The position numbers and the translations under genes were made by a program. Below, one piece after another: positions 35,495 through 46,076 of a DNA stretch of 64,000 bases. The stretch comes from Deinococcus radiophilus (GTDB lineage Bacteria > Deinococcota > Deinococci > Deinococcales > Deinococcaceae), in NCBI RefSeq assembly GCF_020889625.1, contig NZ_CP086380.1:1507001-1571000 (forward strand). The letters run 5' to 3'. The number at the start of each line of letters is the position of its first letter. Positions within the stretch are counted from its first letter, which is position 1. The notes under the pieces are model-generated. The model was given only the letters and a program-made list of their open reading frames with translations. It was not told the origin of the DNA and did no database searches.

Positions 35495-35495
35495 A

Positions 35496-35501
35496 CATAC
35501 T
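35496..35501 (+). promoter_or_regulatory. -10 element of pyrE
   Basis: CATACT, 6 nt before the ATG at 35508. Confidence 0.5.
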
Positions 35502-35507
35502 GACCCC

Positions 35508-36095
35508 ATGACCAACAGCAGCCAACTGGACGTTCTGGGCCTCTACCGCGAGGCCGGCGCACTGCACGAAGGACATTTTCTACTCGCCTCAGGGCGGCAC
35601 TCTCCCAAATTCCTCCAGAGCACCACGCTGACCCAGTACCCCCACTACACCGCGCAGCTGGCCGCTGGGCTGGCTGAGCAACTACGGGAGCGCGGCATCC
35701 AGGCGGCGCTCACCGTCGGCCCCGCGATGGGCGGCGTGGTTCCCGCCTACGAAGTGGCCCGCGCCCTGGGCCTCCGGTCCATCTTTGCCGAAAAAGACGG
35801 CCAGGGCGGCATGAAGATCCGCGAAGCCTTCAGCCTCGCCCCGGCTGAGCCATTTATCGCCATTGAGGACGTGCTGACTACCGGGGGCAGCGTCATGAAA
35901 GCGGTGCAGGCCGCCGAAGCTGCGGGTGGACGCTGCGCCGCCATTGCCTGCATCATTGACCGCCGCGATCCCAGCAGCGATCCCCAGACGCTGAACGGTT
36001 ACCCGCTGGTATCACTCAGCCGCATCCACTTTGATACCTATGCCCCAGACGACCTCCCAGACTGGCTGGCAGCAATTCCGTTGCAGGAAATCTAA
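35508..36095 (+). CDS. pyrE: Orotate phosphoribosyltransferase
   Basis: A 195-residue PRTase that joins orotate and PRPP to give OMP in pyrimidine synthesis. The PRPP-binding motif is IEDVLTTGGSVMKAV near residue 120. FLLASGRHSPKFLQ near 25 and VGPAMGGVVPAYEVARALG near 72 are OPRTase signatures. Length is normal. No other pyr gene is nearby and no attenuator was seen; its promoter is packed against that of the divergent RNase H gene. Confidence 0.95.
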   Translation: MTNSSQLDVLGLYREAGALHEGHFLLASGRHSPKFLQSTTLTQYPHYTAQLAAGLAEQLRERGIQAALTVGPAMGGVVPAYEVARALGLRSIFAEKDGQGGMKIREAFSLAPAEPFIAIEDVLTTGGSVMKAVQAAEAAGGRCAAIACIIDRRDPSSDPQTLNGYPLVSLSRIHFDTYAPDDLPDWLAAIPLQEI

Positions 36096-36191
36096 GCAAA
36101 GCACAAGGCCGAGGCCCTCACGGCGTTCTTCCCGGCCCAGGGTGCCCTGCAATTGATAGCTGCATTCGCCCGCAGGAGCAATTCGCCCCAT

Positions 36192-36197
36192 TACAAT
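36192..36197 (+). promoter_or_regulatory. -10 element of ribH
   Basis: TACAAT, 7 nt before the ATG at 36205. Confidence 0.6.
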
Positions 36198-36204
36198 GCA
36201 CCCC

Positions 36205-36672
<468 letters not shown>

Positions 36673-36694
36673 ACCCAGGTCAGGAACAGTCCGG

Positions 36695-37537
36695 TCAGTT
36701 GGCCTGAACCGCCCGCACAAACCGTTCGCGCCCAGTCAGATCCACATGCACTTCGGCCTGCCAGCCCCGTGTAGCCAGCTCGGCCGCCAGCGGCGCAGCG
36801 TTGCGTGGGTCCAGTTCCAGCCACAGCACTCCGCCAGGGCTGAGCTGGGTGGCCGCCTGCTTGGCCAACCGCCGGGCCAGACCCAGACCGTCAGGGCCGC
36901 CATACAGCGCCAGTGCCGGGTCATGGTCCACCTCAGGGTCCAGGTATCCAGCGTCCGCGTCTGGCAGGTAGGGCGGATTGCTCAGGATCAGGTCAAAGGT
37001 ACGACCTGACACCGGGGCCAGCAGATCCCCCTGCTGGAACTCTACAGACAGACCGTTCAGCGCAGCGTTCTCGGCAGCCAGTGCCAATGCCTCGGCGCTG
37101 AGGTCCAAAGCTGTTACCTGCGCCGCCGGGCAAGCACGGAGATAACCCAAGGCCAGCGCGCCCGTGCCGGTCCCCACATCCGCCACACGCACGGCAGGGT
37201 GGGTCAGCGCCGGGTCACCCAGCGCCAAGTGCAGCAACCACTCGGTTTCGGGGCGCGGAATCAGGGCGCGGCGGTCACAGCGCAGCCGCACCCCACCCCA
37301 TTCCACATGGCCCACCAGATATTGCAGTGGTTCGCGGGCCACGCGGCGGGCCAGCACTTCGTCCAATCGGGCCAGGTCATCTGACGACAACGGCTGGTCC
37401 TGCCGCAGCAGCAAGCTCGCTCCGCTGAATCCTGTGACCTCTTCCAGCAGGGTGCGGGCGTCGCTTTCCGGCGAGGCCACCCCAGCGCTGATGAGCCGAC
37501 CAGCGGCCTGCTGACGCCACTCACGCAGGGTCGTCAC
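36695..37537 (-). CDS. prmC: Peptide chain release factor N5-glutamine methyltransferase
   Basis: A 280-residue HemK/PrmC-type enzyme that methylates the GGQ glutamine of release factors. An N-terminal helical domain (about 1-75) is followed by the SAM-binding domain with [16 protein letters not shown] near 118 and the catalytic NPPY near 185. GTG start at 37537, five bases after the khpB stop, so the two are probably co-transcribed. Length and motifs are complete. Confidence 0.93.
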   Translation of the reverse strand: MTTLREWRQQAAGRLISAGVASPESDARTLLEEVTGFSGASLLLRQDQPLSSDDLARLDEVLARRVAREPLQYLVGHVEWGGVRLRCDRRALIPRPETEWLLHLALGDPALTHPAVRVADVGTGTGALALGYLRACPAAQVTALDLSAEALALAAENAALNGLSVEFQQGDLLAPVSGRTFDLILSNPPYLPDADAGYLDPEVDHDPALALYGGPDGLGLARRLAKQAATQLSPGGVLWLELDPRNAAPLAAELATRGWQAEVHVDLTGRERFVRAVQAN

Positions 37538-37542
37538 CAGGC

Positions 37543-38196
37543 TCAGCGGGCGGGCGCAGGCTTGACCACCAGGCGCCGTGAGTGGCCCTCGCCTACCGAC
37601 TGCGTGACCACATGCGGGTTGTCCTTGAGGGCCATGTGGATGATCCGGCGGTCGGCCGGGTTCATCGGCTGAAAATTATGCGGCTCGCCGCTGCTGGCCA
37701 CCGACTCGGCCACACGGTCGGCCAGCTGGCGCAGCATCTGAAAGTGCCGCCCCCGGTAACCGCCAACATCCACCCGCACGCGCAGATGTTGGCCTTCAGG
37801 CATGTACTTGGCCACAGCAGCGTAGGCCAGGGTATCCAGCGCCTCGATCACATGACCCTCGCGCCCGATCAGGCGGCCCACATTCTCACCGGTGATCTCG
37901 CCCTCCAGGTAGTCGCCGTCTTGCGTGACCCGCACCGACAGACCAGGGTCAAAGCGCCGGGCCACGCCCCACAGGAACTGCTCTAGGGCAGTTTTGGGAT
38001 CAGGCTGGTCACCGTAGGATTCCAGTTGCTCCCCCACGAAAGGGGCCGCAGCTGTGGTGGGTGCAGCACCCGGCAGCAGAACAGACGTAGAGGGGCGGGA
38101 GGCAGGACTCAGGGGGTTGGGAGCGGAGGTGTCGTCGTCAGCGTCACTGATACCCAACCCCGCCAGATAGTCGCCGAGGTTCTTGGGGTCTTGCAT
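37543..38196 (-). CDS. khpB: KhpB/Jag-type RNA-binding protein (KH and R3H domains)
   Basis: A 217-residue RNA-binding protein of the Jag/KhpB/EloR group. After about 70 flexible residues comes a KH-like domain ([21 protein letters not shown] near 118) and an R3H domain with [14 protein letters not shown] and the R3H core [11 protein letters not shown]. The protein ends in a short basic tail. In other bacteria it works with KhpA on cell elongation and small RNAs. The gene usually sits by yidC; here it is next to prmC. The ATG at 38196 follows its -10 hexamer by seven bases. Confidence 0.9.
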   Translation of the reverse strand: MQDPKNLGDYLAGLGISDADDDTSAPNPLSPASRPSTSVLLPGAAPTTAAAPFVGEQLESYGDQPDPKTALEQFLWGVARRFDPGLSVRVTQDGDYLEGEITGENVGRLIGREGHVIEALDTLAYAAVAKYMPEGQHLRVRVDVGGYRGRHFQMLRQLADRVAESVASSGEPHNFQPMNPADRRIIHMALKDNPHVVTQSVGEGHSRRLVVKPAPAR

Positions 38197-38203
38197 GTGG
38201 GAC

Positions 38204-38209
38204 AGTCTA
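38204..38209 (-). promoter_or_regulatory. -10 element of khpB-prmC
   Basis: TAGACT, 7 nt before the ATG at 38196. Confidence 0.6.
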
Positions 38210-38288
38210 GACCACTGGGCCACCCGCTCAGAGAGACAGGCACTTCAGCAAACCTTGCCCCCGGCCCATGCCTACGGGGCGCAGACGC

Positions 38289-38294
38289 TACCCT
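38289..38294 (+). promoter_or_regulatory. -10 element of the SDR gene
   Basis: TACCCT, 6 nt before the ATG at 38301; it argues against the longer frame from 38268. Confidence 0.55.
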
Positions 38295-38300
38295 GATGGC

Positions 38301-38972
38301 ATGGCCAATCTGAGTTCTTCAACCATCATGCTCACCGGGGCGGGCAGTGCGCTTGCGACCGCTGTCGCTCAGGAACTGGAAGATGCCGGCGCCCAGCTGG
38401 TCTTGGTCGGACGCGGCGAGGCCCTGGCCAAAGCTGCCGACCGCTTTCCGGCCACTGAGATCTTCGATCTGGACCTGAGTGACCCGGCCAGCGTAGAGCA
38501 GTTACGCACGGTAGATGTAGACGCGCTGGTCCACACCGAGGGCGTATTTAGTCCCCAGTCGGCCTTGGACGCCACCAGCGCCGACTATGACCGTCTGTTC
38601 GCCTCCAATATGCAGAGCCTGTTTCACGCGATTCAGGGGGCTTTGCCGCACATGCTGGAGCAAGAAGACGGCGTGATCGTGGCCCTGAGCGCCCCCCGCG
38701 AGTCACGCGGCGAGGGCGCAGCGCTGTATCAGGCCAGCCGCGCCGCCATGACCAGCTATGTTCACAGCCTGCACAGCGAACTGAGGAGCCGGGGTATTTT
38801 GGGCTGTGTCATCCATCCGATGGGACCCATCGACACGCTGGAACTGCGCGAAGCTGGCTATGAGTGGGAAGAACTGATTGACCCACGCGGTCTGGCCAAG
38901 ACGGTGGCCCACGCGCTCACCCGCCCCGCCCGCGCCCACATCACCGAACTGAAGGTGTATCCGCAGAAGTAG
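38301..38972 (+). CDS. Short-chain dehydrogenase-like protein with altered active site
   Basis: A 223-residue Rossmann-fold protein of the SDR family. Two signatures deviate. The nucleotide loop reads TGAGSALATAV, without the third glycine of the TGxxxGxG pattern. The catalytic YxxxK reads YQASR, with Arg for Lys. The catalytic Ser is present (VALSAPRES), and the N of the tetrad is in SNMQSL. HPMGPIDT matches the SDR C-terminal loop. It may therefore bind a nucleotide without normal oxidoreductase activity. Substrate unknown. Confidence 0.82.
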   Translation: MANLSSSTIMLTGAGSALATAVAQELEDAGAQLVLVGRGEALAKAADRFPATEIFDLDLSDPASVEQLRTVDVDALVHTEGVFSPQSALDATSADYDRLFASNMQSLFHAIQGALPHMLEQEDGVIVALSAPRESRGEGAALYQASRAAMTSYVHSLHSELRSRGILGCVIHPMGPIDTLELREAGYEWEELIDPRGLAKTVAHALTRPARAHITELKVYPQK

Positions 38973-39002
38973 GCTTGCTCCCGGCGAACAGAGTAAGAAT
39001 CA

Positions 39003-39024
39003 ACCACAGCCCCGCCGCTGTGGT
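39003..39024. terminator. Perfect hairpin between convergent genes
   Basis: ACCACAGC-cccgcc-GCTGTGGT, an 8-bp perfect stem between the SDR gene and rimO. There is no T run, so it is at best a weak or Rho-assisted terminator. Confidence 0.35.
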
Positions 39025-39088
39025 CGCGTCCACACCATGAACTCAGCCGAGCGCTCAAAAGCCTTTGTCTCGGCTCTCCGCCAGCACG

Positions 39089-40573
39089 TCAGTGCTTGAA
39101 GTGCCCCAGCATCGGCACGTTGGGCCGCCACTCAGGCCGGGCCACCACCTCGCCGAACAGATCGTATTCGTCGCTGTCCTCAATGCGGGCCTGTACGATG
39201 TCCCCGATCTTGATCTGACCAGCAAAGGCGGCGGCATAGAGGTAGACCTGGCCGTCAATACCGGGGGCGTCACCCTTCGTCCGCCCAATCAGACGGGTGC
39301 CGGGCTGGTCGCCCTCGTCGTCGTTGAACTCATCCACGATCACGTCCATCACGCGGCCTACCTTCTGCGCCAGCCGCCCCGCGCTGATGCGCTGCGCGAC
39401 TTCCATAAAGCGGGCCAGGCGTTCTTCCTTGACCGCTTCGGGTACAGGGTCAGCCAGGGCGTTGGCATCGGCTTCGGGCACCTCGGAATAGGTAAAGGCC
39501 CCTACCCGGTCCAGTTGCGCCGCTTCGAGGAAGTCCAGCAGCTCCTCGAAATCCTCTTCGGTTTCGCCGGGAAATCCGACGATAAAGGTGGAACGGATGG
39601 TCAGCTCGGGGCAGATGTCGCGCCAGCGGCGAATGGTGTCCAGCTGCCTACCGGCACCAGGACGGCGCATGGCTTTCAGGATTTTGGGACTGGCGTGCTG
39701 CAAGGGCACGTCCAGATACGGCAGGATCTTGCCCTGCGCCATCAGCTCTACGATACGGTCTACATGTGGGTAGGGGTAGACGTAGTGCATCCGCACCCAG
39801 GCGCCCAGCTCACCCAGTTTCTCGGCCAGGTCGGTCAGGTGAGCGCGCACCTGCCCTCCCTGGAACTCGGACTCGCGGTAGCGGATGTCTACCCCGTAGG
39901 CGCTGGTGTCCTGCGCGATGACCACCAGCTCCTTGGTGCCGCCCGCCACCAGCCGGAAGGCCTCGTACAGCACAGGGCCGGCGTCGCGCGAGACTTGCAG
40001 GCCACGCAGTTTGGGAATAATGCAAAAGGCACAGGTATGGTTGCAGCCCTCGGCCACCTTCACGTAGGCGTAGTGCCGTGGGGTCAGGCGCACGCTGGGC
40101 GCGAAGACATCGCCATGGCGGGTCTGCTCACGCGCGGGCAGCTCAGGTCGCATCCCCGGCGCCGCCACGGGCAGCAGGCCGGTAAAGGCATCCTGATCCA
40201 CCGGCAGCAATTGGCGCACATGGCCCATCACATCATCCACCGCCTCACTGCCGGTAATGGCCGACACCTTGGGGTGACGCTCCATGATCTTCTCCGGGCG
40301 CTCGCCCAGGCAGCCGGTCACGATCACCTTGCCGGTGGCGTCCAGCGCCTCCCCAATGGCACTCAGCGACTCCTCAATGGCCGGCGTGATGAAACCGCAG
40401 GTGTTCACGATCACGGCCTGGGCATCCTCGTAACTGGCGGCCACCTCGTAGCCTTCGGCACGGAGCTGGGTCAGGATGCGTTCGCTGTCCACCAGGGCTT
40501 TGGGACAGCCCAGGCTGATAAAGCCCACACGGGGCGGCGCAGCAGTCGGCGTGATGGAGGGGGTCTGGGTCAT
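39089..40573 (-). CDS. rimO: Ribosomal protein S12 methylthiotransferase
   Basis: A 494-residue radical SAM enzyme that adds a methylthio group to an Asp of ribosomal protein S12. The N-terminal UPF0004 domain has [15 protein letters not shown] and NTCGF, with three Fe-S cysteines. The radical SAM motif is [15 protein letters not shown], with the CxxxCxxC cysteines. A C-terminal TRAM domain (about 395-465) binds RNA or protein. [10 protein letters not shown] separates RimO from the tRNA enzyme MiaB. An AAGGAG site lies 10 bases before the ATG, one of the few clear ribosome sites in this part. Confidence 0.95.
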   Translation of the reverse strand: MTQTPSITPTAAPPRVGFISLGCPKALVDSERILTQLRAEGYEVAASYEDAQAVIVNTCGFITPAIEESLSAIGEALDATGKVIVTGCLGERPEKIMERHPKVSAITGSEAVDDVMGHVRQLLPVDQDAFTGLLPVAAPGMRPELPAREQTRHGDVFAPSVRLTPRHYAYVKVAEGCNHTCAFCIIPKLRGLQVSRDAGPVLYEAFRLVAGGTKELVVIAQDTSAYGVDIRYRESEFQGGQVRAHLTDLAEKLGELGAWVRMHYVYPYPHVDRIVELMAQGKILPYLDVPLQHASPKILKAMRRPGAGRQLDTIRRWRDICPELTIRSTFIVGFPGETEEDFEELLDFLEAAQLDRVGAFTYSEVPEADANALADPVPEAVKEERLARFMEVAQRISAGRLAQKVGRVMDVIVDEFNDDEGDQPGTRLIGRTKGDAPGIDGQVYLYAAAFAGQIKIGDIVQARIEDSDEYDLFGEVVARPEWRPNVPMLGHFKH

Positions 40574-40745
40574 GGTGTGGGAACTCCTTGTAGACAGGCA
40601 ATGGGCGGCAGACAGGGCGGCGCAGACCGCACATTCAACCTGTCAGTGTAATGCATCTGCAGGTACAGACTGTGGCGGGCAACGTCTACATCGCTTGATT
40701 GCCACTTTCTACCAACCAGCGTGTCAGCGCAGCACCTATCTCTCT

Positions 40746-41777
40746 CTAGTCCGCCACCATCACACGGTCACGGCCAATACTCTTGGCGATGAGAAGAGCG
40801 CTGTCCGCGTCAGCAAAAGCGCGGGCTGGTTCACCCCCAAGTGGGCTCAGCCCCGCCGAGAGAGTAATGTGCTCGCCTGCGGCAAAGGTCCGCTGGGCCA
40901 CCTCGCCCCGCGCCTCTTGCAGAATGATCTGGGCCTCGGCCAGCGGCATCGGCGGCAACCGCACCACGAATTCTTCACCGCCCCAGCGATATACAGCGCT
41001 GCCCAGCGGCACCGTGTCCATCAAGACATCCGCCACGGAGCGCAGCACCCGGTCACCAGCCTCGTGGCCATAGCGGTCATTAATGCGCTTGAAGTAGTCA
41101 ATGTCCAGCACGGCCAGCCAGCCGCCGCCCTCCCAGTGGCGCTGCTCTTCGTTGAAAGCACGGCGGTTCAGGAGTCCTGTCAGGGCATCCTGCCGGGCGG
41201 CGCGCTCCCCCTGAGCTACCCCCAGGCCGAACACGGTCGCCAGCAAGCTGAAGAACACCAACGCAGCGGCCAGCACCAACGGATGCACCGAGGTGAGTTC
41301 CGGATCTGCCTGAAGGAATGAGGCCCGCATAAAATGGAACAGCACCATCCCTGCGCCTGAGATCAGGCCACCGACCAGGAGTGCCCGGTAGGCCGGATAA
41401 CGTGAAAAGTAGGTGGTCCACAACAAGGCGCTAAGCGGCGTCATCAAGATAATGCTCAGGAGTATGACCCCGGTATCGGGCGGCGGCCCTGACATGGACA
41501 GGCCGAAGAGTCCCAGTACCGTGAGCAGGGCCAGCACCAGGCGCAGGCGGAAGCGCGCCGCACCTCGCAGTTGCCAATCCAGCACACCAACCGCCAGAAC
41601 CGCCAGCAGCAGCGTGATATCCGCAACACGCAGGCCCAGCAAGCTTCCCAGTGACGCGAGCAATACCCCCAGAAAAAGCGGGGCACCCACCCGGAAAAAG
41701 AGGCCTGACACCCCATCAGCCAGTTGTGCGGACTGACCGGGAACGGCTCCGTCTGTCCGGGGGAACTTCGCAGACAT
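40746..41777 (-). CDS. Membrane-bound diguanylate cyclase (GGDEF)
   Basis: A 343-residue protein with about six membrane segments in residues 25-190 and a C-terminal GGDEF domain (about 195-343) that should make cyclic di-GMP. The active-site loop is RWGGEEF. The start of the domain, DALTGLLNRRAF, and DIDYFKRINDRYGHEAGD are complete. The product-inhibition site RxxD that normally precedes the loop is missing (the position reads VPLG), so the enzyme may not be feedback inhibited. No known sensor domain was recognised. Confidence 0.9.
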   Translation of the reverse strand: MSAKFPRTDGAVPGQSAQLADGVSGLFFRVGAPLFLGVLLASLGSLLGLRVADITLLLAVLAVGVLDWQLRGAARFRLRLVLALLTVLGLFGLSMSGPPPDTGVILLSIILMTPLSALLWTTYFSRYPAYRALLVGGLISGAGMVLFHFMRASFLQADPELTSVHPLVLAAALVFFSLLATVFGLGVAQGERAARQDALTGLLNRRAFNEEQRHWEGGGWLAVLDIDYFKRINDRYGHEAGDRVLRSVADVLMDTVPLGSAVYRWGGEEFVVRLPPMPLAEAQIILQEARGEVAQRTFAAGEHITLSAGLSPLGGEPARAFADADSALLIAKSIGRDRVMVAD

Positions 41778-41784
41778 AATCGCT

Positions 41785-41790
41785 AGGCTA
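41785..41790 (-). promoter_or_regulatory. -10 element of the diguanylate cyclase gene
   Basis: TAGCCT, 7 nt before the ATG at 41777. Confidence 0.6.
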
Positions 41791-41900
41791 CGCTATTCGG
41801 ATGCGGGACTTGGCCTGATAAACCTAAAGCCGGATACCTGTTTTTCACAGTCTCCGCCAACCAGGCCAAGCTCCCTGCTGGGCCTCAGCCTATCAACCTA

Positions 41901-42030
41901 GTCATCCGGAACAGGGGTGAGGTCCAAGCCAGTTGGTGCCGCCTCGCTCTTCTGCCGAGCTGTGCCCGTCTGCTCACCTACAACCTGCGGAGGTACGCCC
42001 ACCTCCGCGATTTTCCGAGGCGCAGCCTCT
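41901..42030 (+). repeat. Dispersed intergenic repeat R1, copy B
   Basis: About 130 bases matching 30412-30548 with small indels. Near one end GCGGAGGT-acgccc-ACCTCCGC forms a perfect 8-bp hairpin, which in copy A has one mismatch. It ends on the panB stop codon and fills much of the gap between panB and the diguanylate cyclase gene. Confidence 0.75.
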
Positions 42031-42865
42031 AGTAGAGCTTTTGGAGCACCTCATCGTCCACTGAAAAGCTATTGGCTGGGCCAGGGAACTCGCGGGCGCG
42101 GACCTCAGCGGCGAAAGCACTCAGCCCCTCACGCGACTGCCGCCCTACCTCAGCGTAGCGGCGCACCATCTTCATCACTGGCCCCTCATTCACGCCCAGC
42201 ACGTCGTGGTAGACCAGCACCTGGCCGTCACACTCCGGCCCCGCCCCAATGCCGATGGTAGGAATCTGAATCCGCCCAGTGATCAGGGCAGCCAGGGCAG
42301 CGGGAATGGCTTCTAGGACCACACTGAAGGCTCCGGCCTGTTCCAGCGCCAATGCGCCGTCCAGCGCCAGCCGCGCCGAGCCTTCGTCCTTGCCCTGGAC
42401 CCGCAGCCCCCCCTGCGCCGTAGCCGTCTGGGGCAGTAGGCCCACATGCCCCATCACCGGAATTCCGGCGGCGACCAAGCGGCGCACCACGTCCAGTTCG
42501 TTGGCTGAGGCGCCTTCCAGTTTGACCGCATCAGCCCCGGCTTCCTGCACCAGCCCCACGGCGGCCCGCAGCGCCTCTTCAGCCCCCAGCTGATAGGTCC
42601 CGAACGGCAAATCCACCACCATGAAGGTTTGCGGCGCACCCCGGCGCACAGCGCGGGCATGGTGCAGCATGTCGCCCAGCGTGACCTGCGCGGTGGATTC
42701 GTAGCCCAGCACCACGTTGCCCAGGCTGTCGCCCACCAGAATCAGGTCCACGCCCGCACCCTGGGCGTGGCGCGCCTGAGCATGGTCGTAGGCCGTCACC
42801 ATCACCAGCGGGCGCTCCGGGTGCATCAGCTGCGGCAGGCTCAGCTTTTTGGGAACATCGGTCAT
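42029..42865 (-). CDS. panB: 3-methyl-2-oxobutanoate hydroxymethyltransferase
   Basis: A 278-residue enzyme that forms ketopantoate from alpha-ketoisovalerate and methylene-THF in pantothenate synthesis. Signatures are [19 protein letters not shown] near 23, [16 protein letters not shown] near 41, with the metal-binding Asp in GDSLG, VKLEGAS, and [18 protein letters not shown] near 135. Normal length. panC and panD are not adjacent. The last codon and stop overlap the end of repeat R1. Confidence 0.95.
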   Translation of the reverse strand: MTDVPKKLSLPQLMHPERPLVMVTAYDHAQARHAQGAGVDLILVGDSLGNVVLGYESTAQVTLGDMLHHARAVRRGAPQTFMVVDLPFGTYQLGAEEALRAAVGLVQEAGADAVKLEGASANELDVVRRLVAAGIPVMGHVGLLPQTATAQGGLRVQGKDEGSARLALDGALALEQAGAFSVVLEAIPAALAALITGRIQIPTIGIGAGPECDGQVLVYHDVLGVNEGPVMKMVRRYAEVGRQSREGLSAFAAEVRAREFPGPANSFSVDDEVLQKLY

Positions 42866-42871
42866 GGCTCA

Positions 42872-42877
42872 AAGGTA
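42872..42877 (-). promoter_or_regulatory. -10 element of panB
   Basis: TACCTT, 6 nt before the ATG at 42865. Confidence 0.5.
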
Positions 42878-43008
42878 GCACTCTGCTGCAACAGACCAGC
42901 GAAGGCAGAGTGCGCCGCTGGGCGGTAAAACTGGCGAGGAATCCGCCGCCGTTCTGACTTCCCCCGAAACGCCGTATTGAGCGCGGCGTATTCCTCGTTA
43001 CTCGCTGC

Positions 43009-43674
43009 TCAGTCCCGATGTCCTTCAGCTGCCGCCAGCAAGCCCACCAAGCCCCCATCAAAACCTTCCAGCCTGGGCCATACCGGTGGGAAGGGCTGCG
43101 AAGCCGTCACCTCGTTGGGCACCACTACGGCCCGCACTCCGGCAGCGACAGCGGCCGTAGCTCCATTCAGGCTGTCTTCAATGGCCAGGCATTCCTGCGG
43201 GGCCAGACCCAAGCGGCGCACGGCCAGCGCATACAATTCCGGGTCAGGCTTGACCCGGCGCACGTCGTCGCCCGTACACAGCGTCTCGAAGCGGCCTAAC
43301 AGGGCATGGTGTGCCAACCAGTCCTCGACCCAGCTGAGGCGCGAACTGGTCACCAGCGCCAGCCGTAGCCCCGCAGTCTGCGCCTGATCCAGCACGTCCA
43401 GGACACCAGGCCGCAAGTCCTGACGGCGCAGTTCATCCATCATGCGGCTGTGCAGCTCGGCTCCGATGCGTTCACGCTCGGCCTGGACACCTTCCGGGAG
43501 CGCAGCCCAGGGGTCGAATCCCCCAGCTGTCCCGATGCCCTGCTGCCAGTCAGGCAAGGACAACTCCAACCCGTGCCCACCGTAATAGTTTTGCCAGTGC
43601 CGAAATTCGGTGGTCTCGGTATCCAGTATGGTTCCGTCAAAGTCGAACAGCAGCGCCTTGATATGGGGGGTCAT
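43009..43674 (-). CDS. HAD-superfamily phosphatase
   Basis: A 221-residue HAD hydrolase of the phosphoglucomutase/phosphatase type. Motif I is LFDFDGTILDTE (nucleophile and acid Asp near 11 and 13), motif II TSSR near 110, motif III Lys in RVKPDPELY near 141, and motif IV IEDSLNGATAA near 162. A helical cap lies between motifs I and II (about 18-80). The C-terminus is short and Gly/Leu-rich. Substrate not predictable. Alone, with its own promoter. Confidence 0.88.
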   Translation of the reverse strand: MTPHIKALLFDFDGTILDTETTEFRHWQNYYGGHGLELSLPDWQQGIGTAGGFDPWAALPEGVQAERERIGAELHSRMMDELRRQDLRPGVLDVLDQAQTAGLRLALVTSSRLSWVEDWLAHHALLGRFETLCTGDDVRRVKPDPELYALAVRRLGLAPQECLAIEDSLNGATAAVAAGVRAVVVPNEVTASQPFPPVWPRLEGFDGGLVGLLAAAEGHRD

Positions 43675-43679
43675 GACTC

Positions 43680-43685
43680 AGTGTA
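43680..43685 (-). promoter_or_regulatory. -10 element of the HAD phosphatase gene
   Basis: TACACT, 5 nt before the ATG at 43674. Confidence 0.5.
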
Positions 43686-43752
43686 GAGCAGAAGTCAAGG
43701 TCCACCAAAAGGGCGCGGAACCACCTGGCCCCACGCCTGCCGACGACCGGCC

Positions 43753-45465
<1,713 letters not shown>

Positions 45466-45482
45466 AGGCTCTCCTTGTCAAA

Positions 45483-45499
45483 ACGCTGAGCGAGCGTTG
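45483..45499 (-). promoter_or_regulatory. Candidate operator palindrome upstream of the acyl-CoA ligase gene
   Basis: AACGCTGAGCGAGCGTT, with 6-bp perfect arms around a 5-bp centre, 17 bases before the start codon. TetR-type fatty-acid regulators bind sites of this size and arm content, but no regulator gene is adjacent. Confidence 0.35.
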
Positions 45500-45560
45500 A
45501 TGAGCATTTGGCTGTGTAGATTGGCCCTGAGTATGTCACATGGCAGATCACTGCCCTGTC

Positions 45561-45980
45561 TCAGCTTGCTGCAGGTCCATCGGCGGCCTGCCGAAGCGCC
45601 CTTTCAAGCCACAGTTCCAAGATTTGCACGGCGGCAGCCTCATCCAGATCCTCGGCCCCCAGGGCGCGGGCGCGGGCAGTACTGTAGCGCTCGTCCTGAT
45701 ATTCCACCTGATAGCCCTTGTCCTCCAGAATCCGTCCGAAGGCGCGCACGCGGTCGGCGGCTGGGCTGTGCGCCCCATCGGTCCGGAGCGGTAGCCCCAG
45801 CACCAACACCTTCGCTCCGCTCTCCTCGGCCCGCAGGCGCACGGATTTCAGGTCCAGCGGCAGCCGCTTGCGGTCCACGCTGCCACGCCCGAACACCAGC
45901 CGTCCCTGGGTCACGGCAAAGCCGATGCGATGTTTGCTGACATCCAGCGCCAGGGCCGTAGGAATGGAATCCGGGGTCAT
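45561..45980 (-). CDS. ruvX: YqgF/RuvX-type Holliday junction resolvase-like nuclease
   Basis: A 139-residue RNase H-fold protein of the YqgF/RuvX family, implicated in pre-16S rRNA processing and possibly Holliday-junction cutting. Motifs are LALDVSKHRIGFAV near 11 (first catalytic Asp), VLGLPLRTDG near 62 and YQDERYSTARA near 98; the last Asp is near LDEAAAVQILELWL. The ATG at 45980 is supported by a promoter seven bases upstream and preferred to the frame start at 45986. Confidence 0.9.
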   Translation of the reverse strand: MTPDSIPTALALDVSKHRIGFAVTQGRLVFGRGSVDRKRLPLDLKSVRLRAEESGAKVLVLGLPLRTDGAHSPAADRVRAFGRILEDKGYQVEYQDERYSTARARALGAEDLDEAAAVQILELWLERALRQAADGPAAS

Positions 45981-45987
45981 AGACAAG

Positions 45988-45993
45988 ATTGTA
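45988..45993 (-). promoter_or_regulatory. -10 element of ruvX
   Basis: TACAAT, 7 nt before the ATG at 45980. Confidence 0.6.
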
Positions 45994-46063
45994 CCGGGAG
46001 CGCAAAAACCAGCCAGCGGATCGCTCAGACCGACAACTCAGACATCACCCGTGCCTGAGCGCC

Positions 46064-46069
46064 TAGAGT
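46064..46069 (+). promoter_or_regulatory. -10 element of the enoyl-CoA hydratase-family gene
   Basis: TAGAGT, 7 nt before the ATG at 46077; the alternative TTG at 46071 would be only one base away. Confidence 0.55.
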
Positions 46070-46076
46070 ATTGAAC

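Noticed and set aside
35483..35502. TATGTCATT, half of the radiation/desiccation response motif known from Deinococcus
   Set aside because: The second half of the palindrome (GACATAA) is absent, and the match is explained by the overlapping -10 elements.
39065..40651. A 528-codon plus-strand frame opposite rimO
   Set aside because: His/Gly/Gln-rich shadow of rimO with no start signal or family match.
43505..43520. GGTCGAATCCCCC, another T-arm-like string
   Set aside because: Lies in the HAD phosphatase gene with no cloverleaf.
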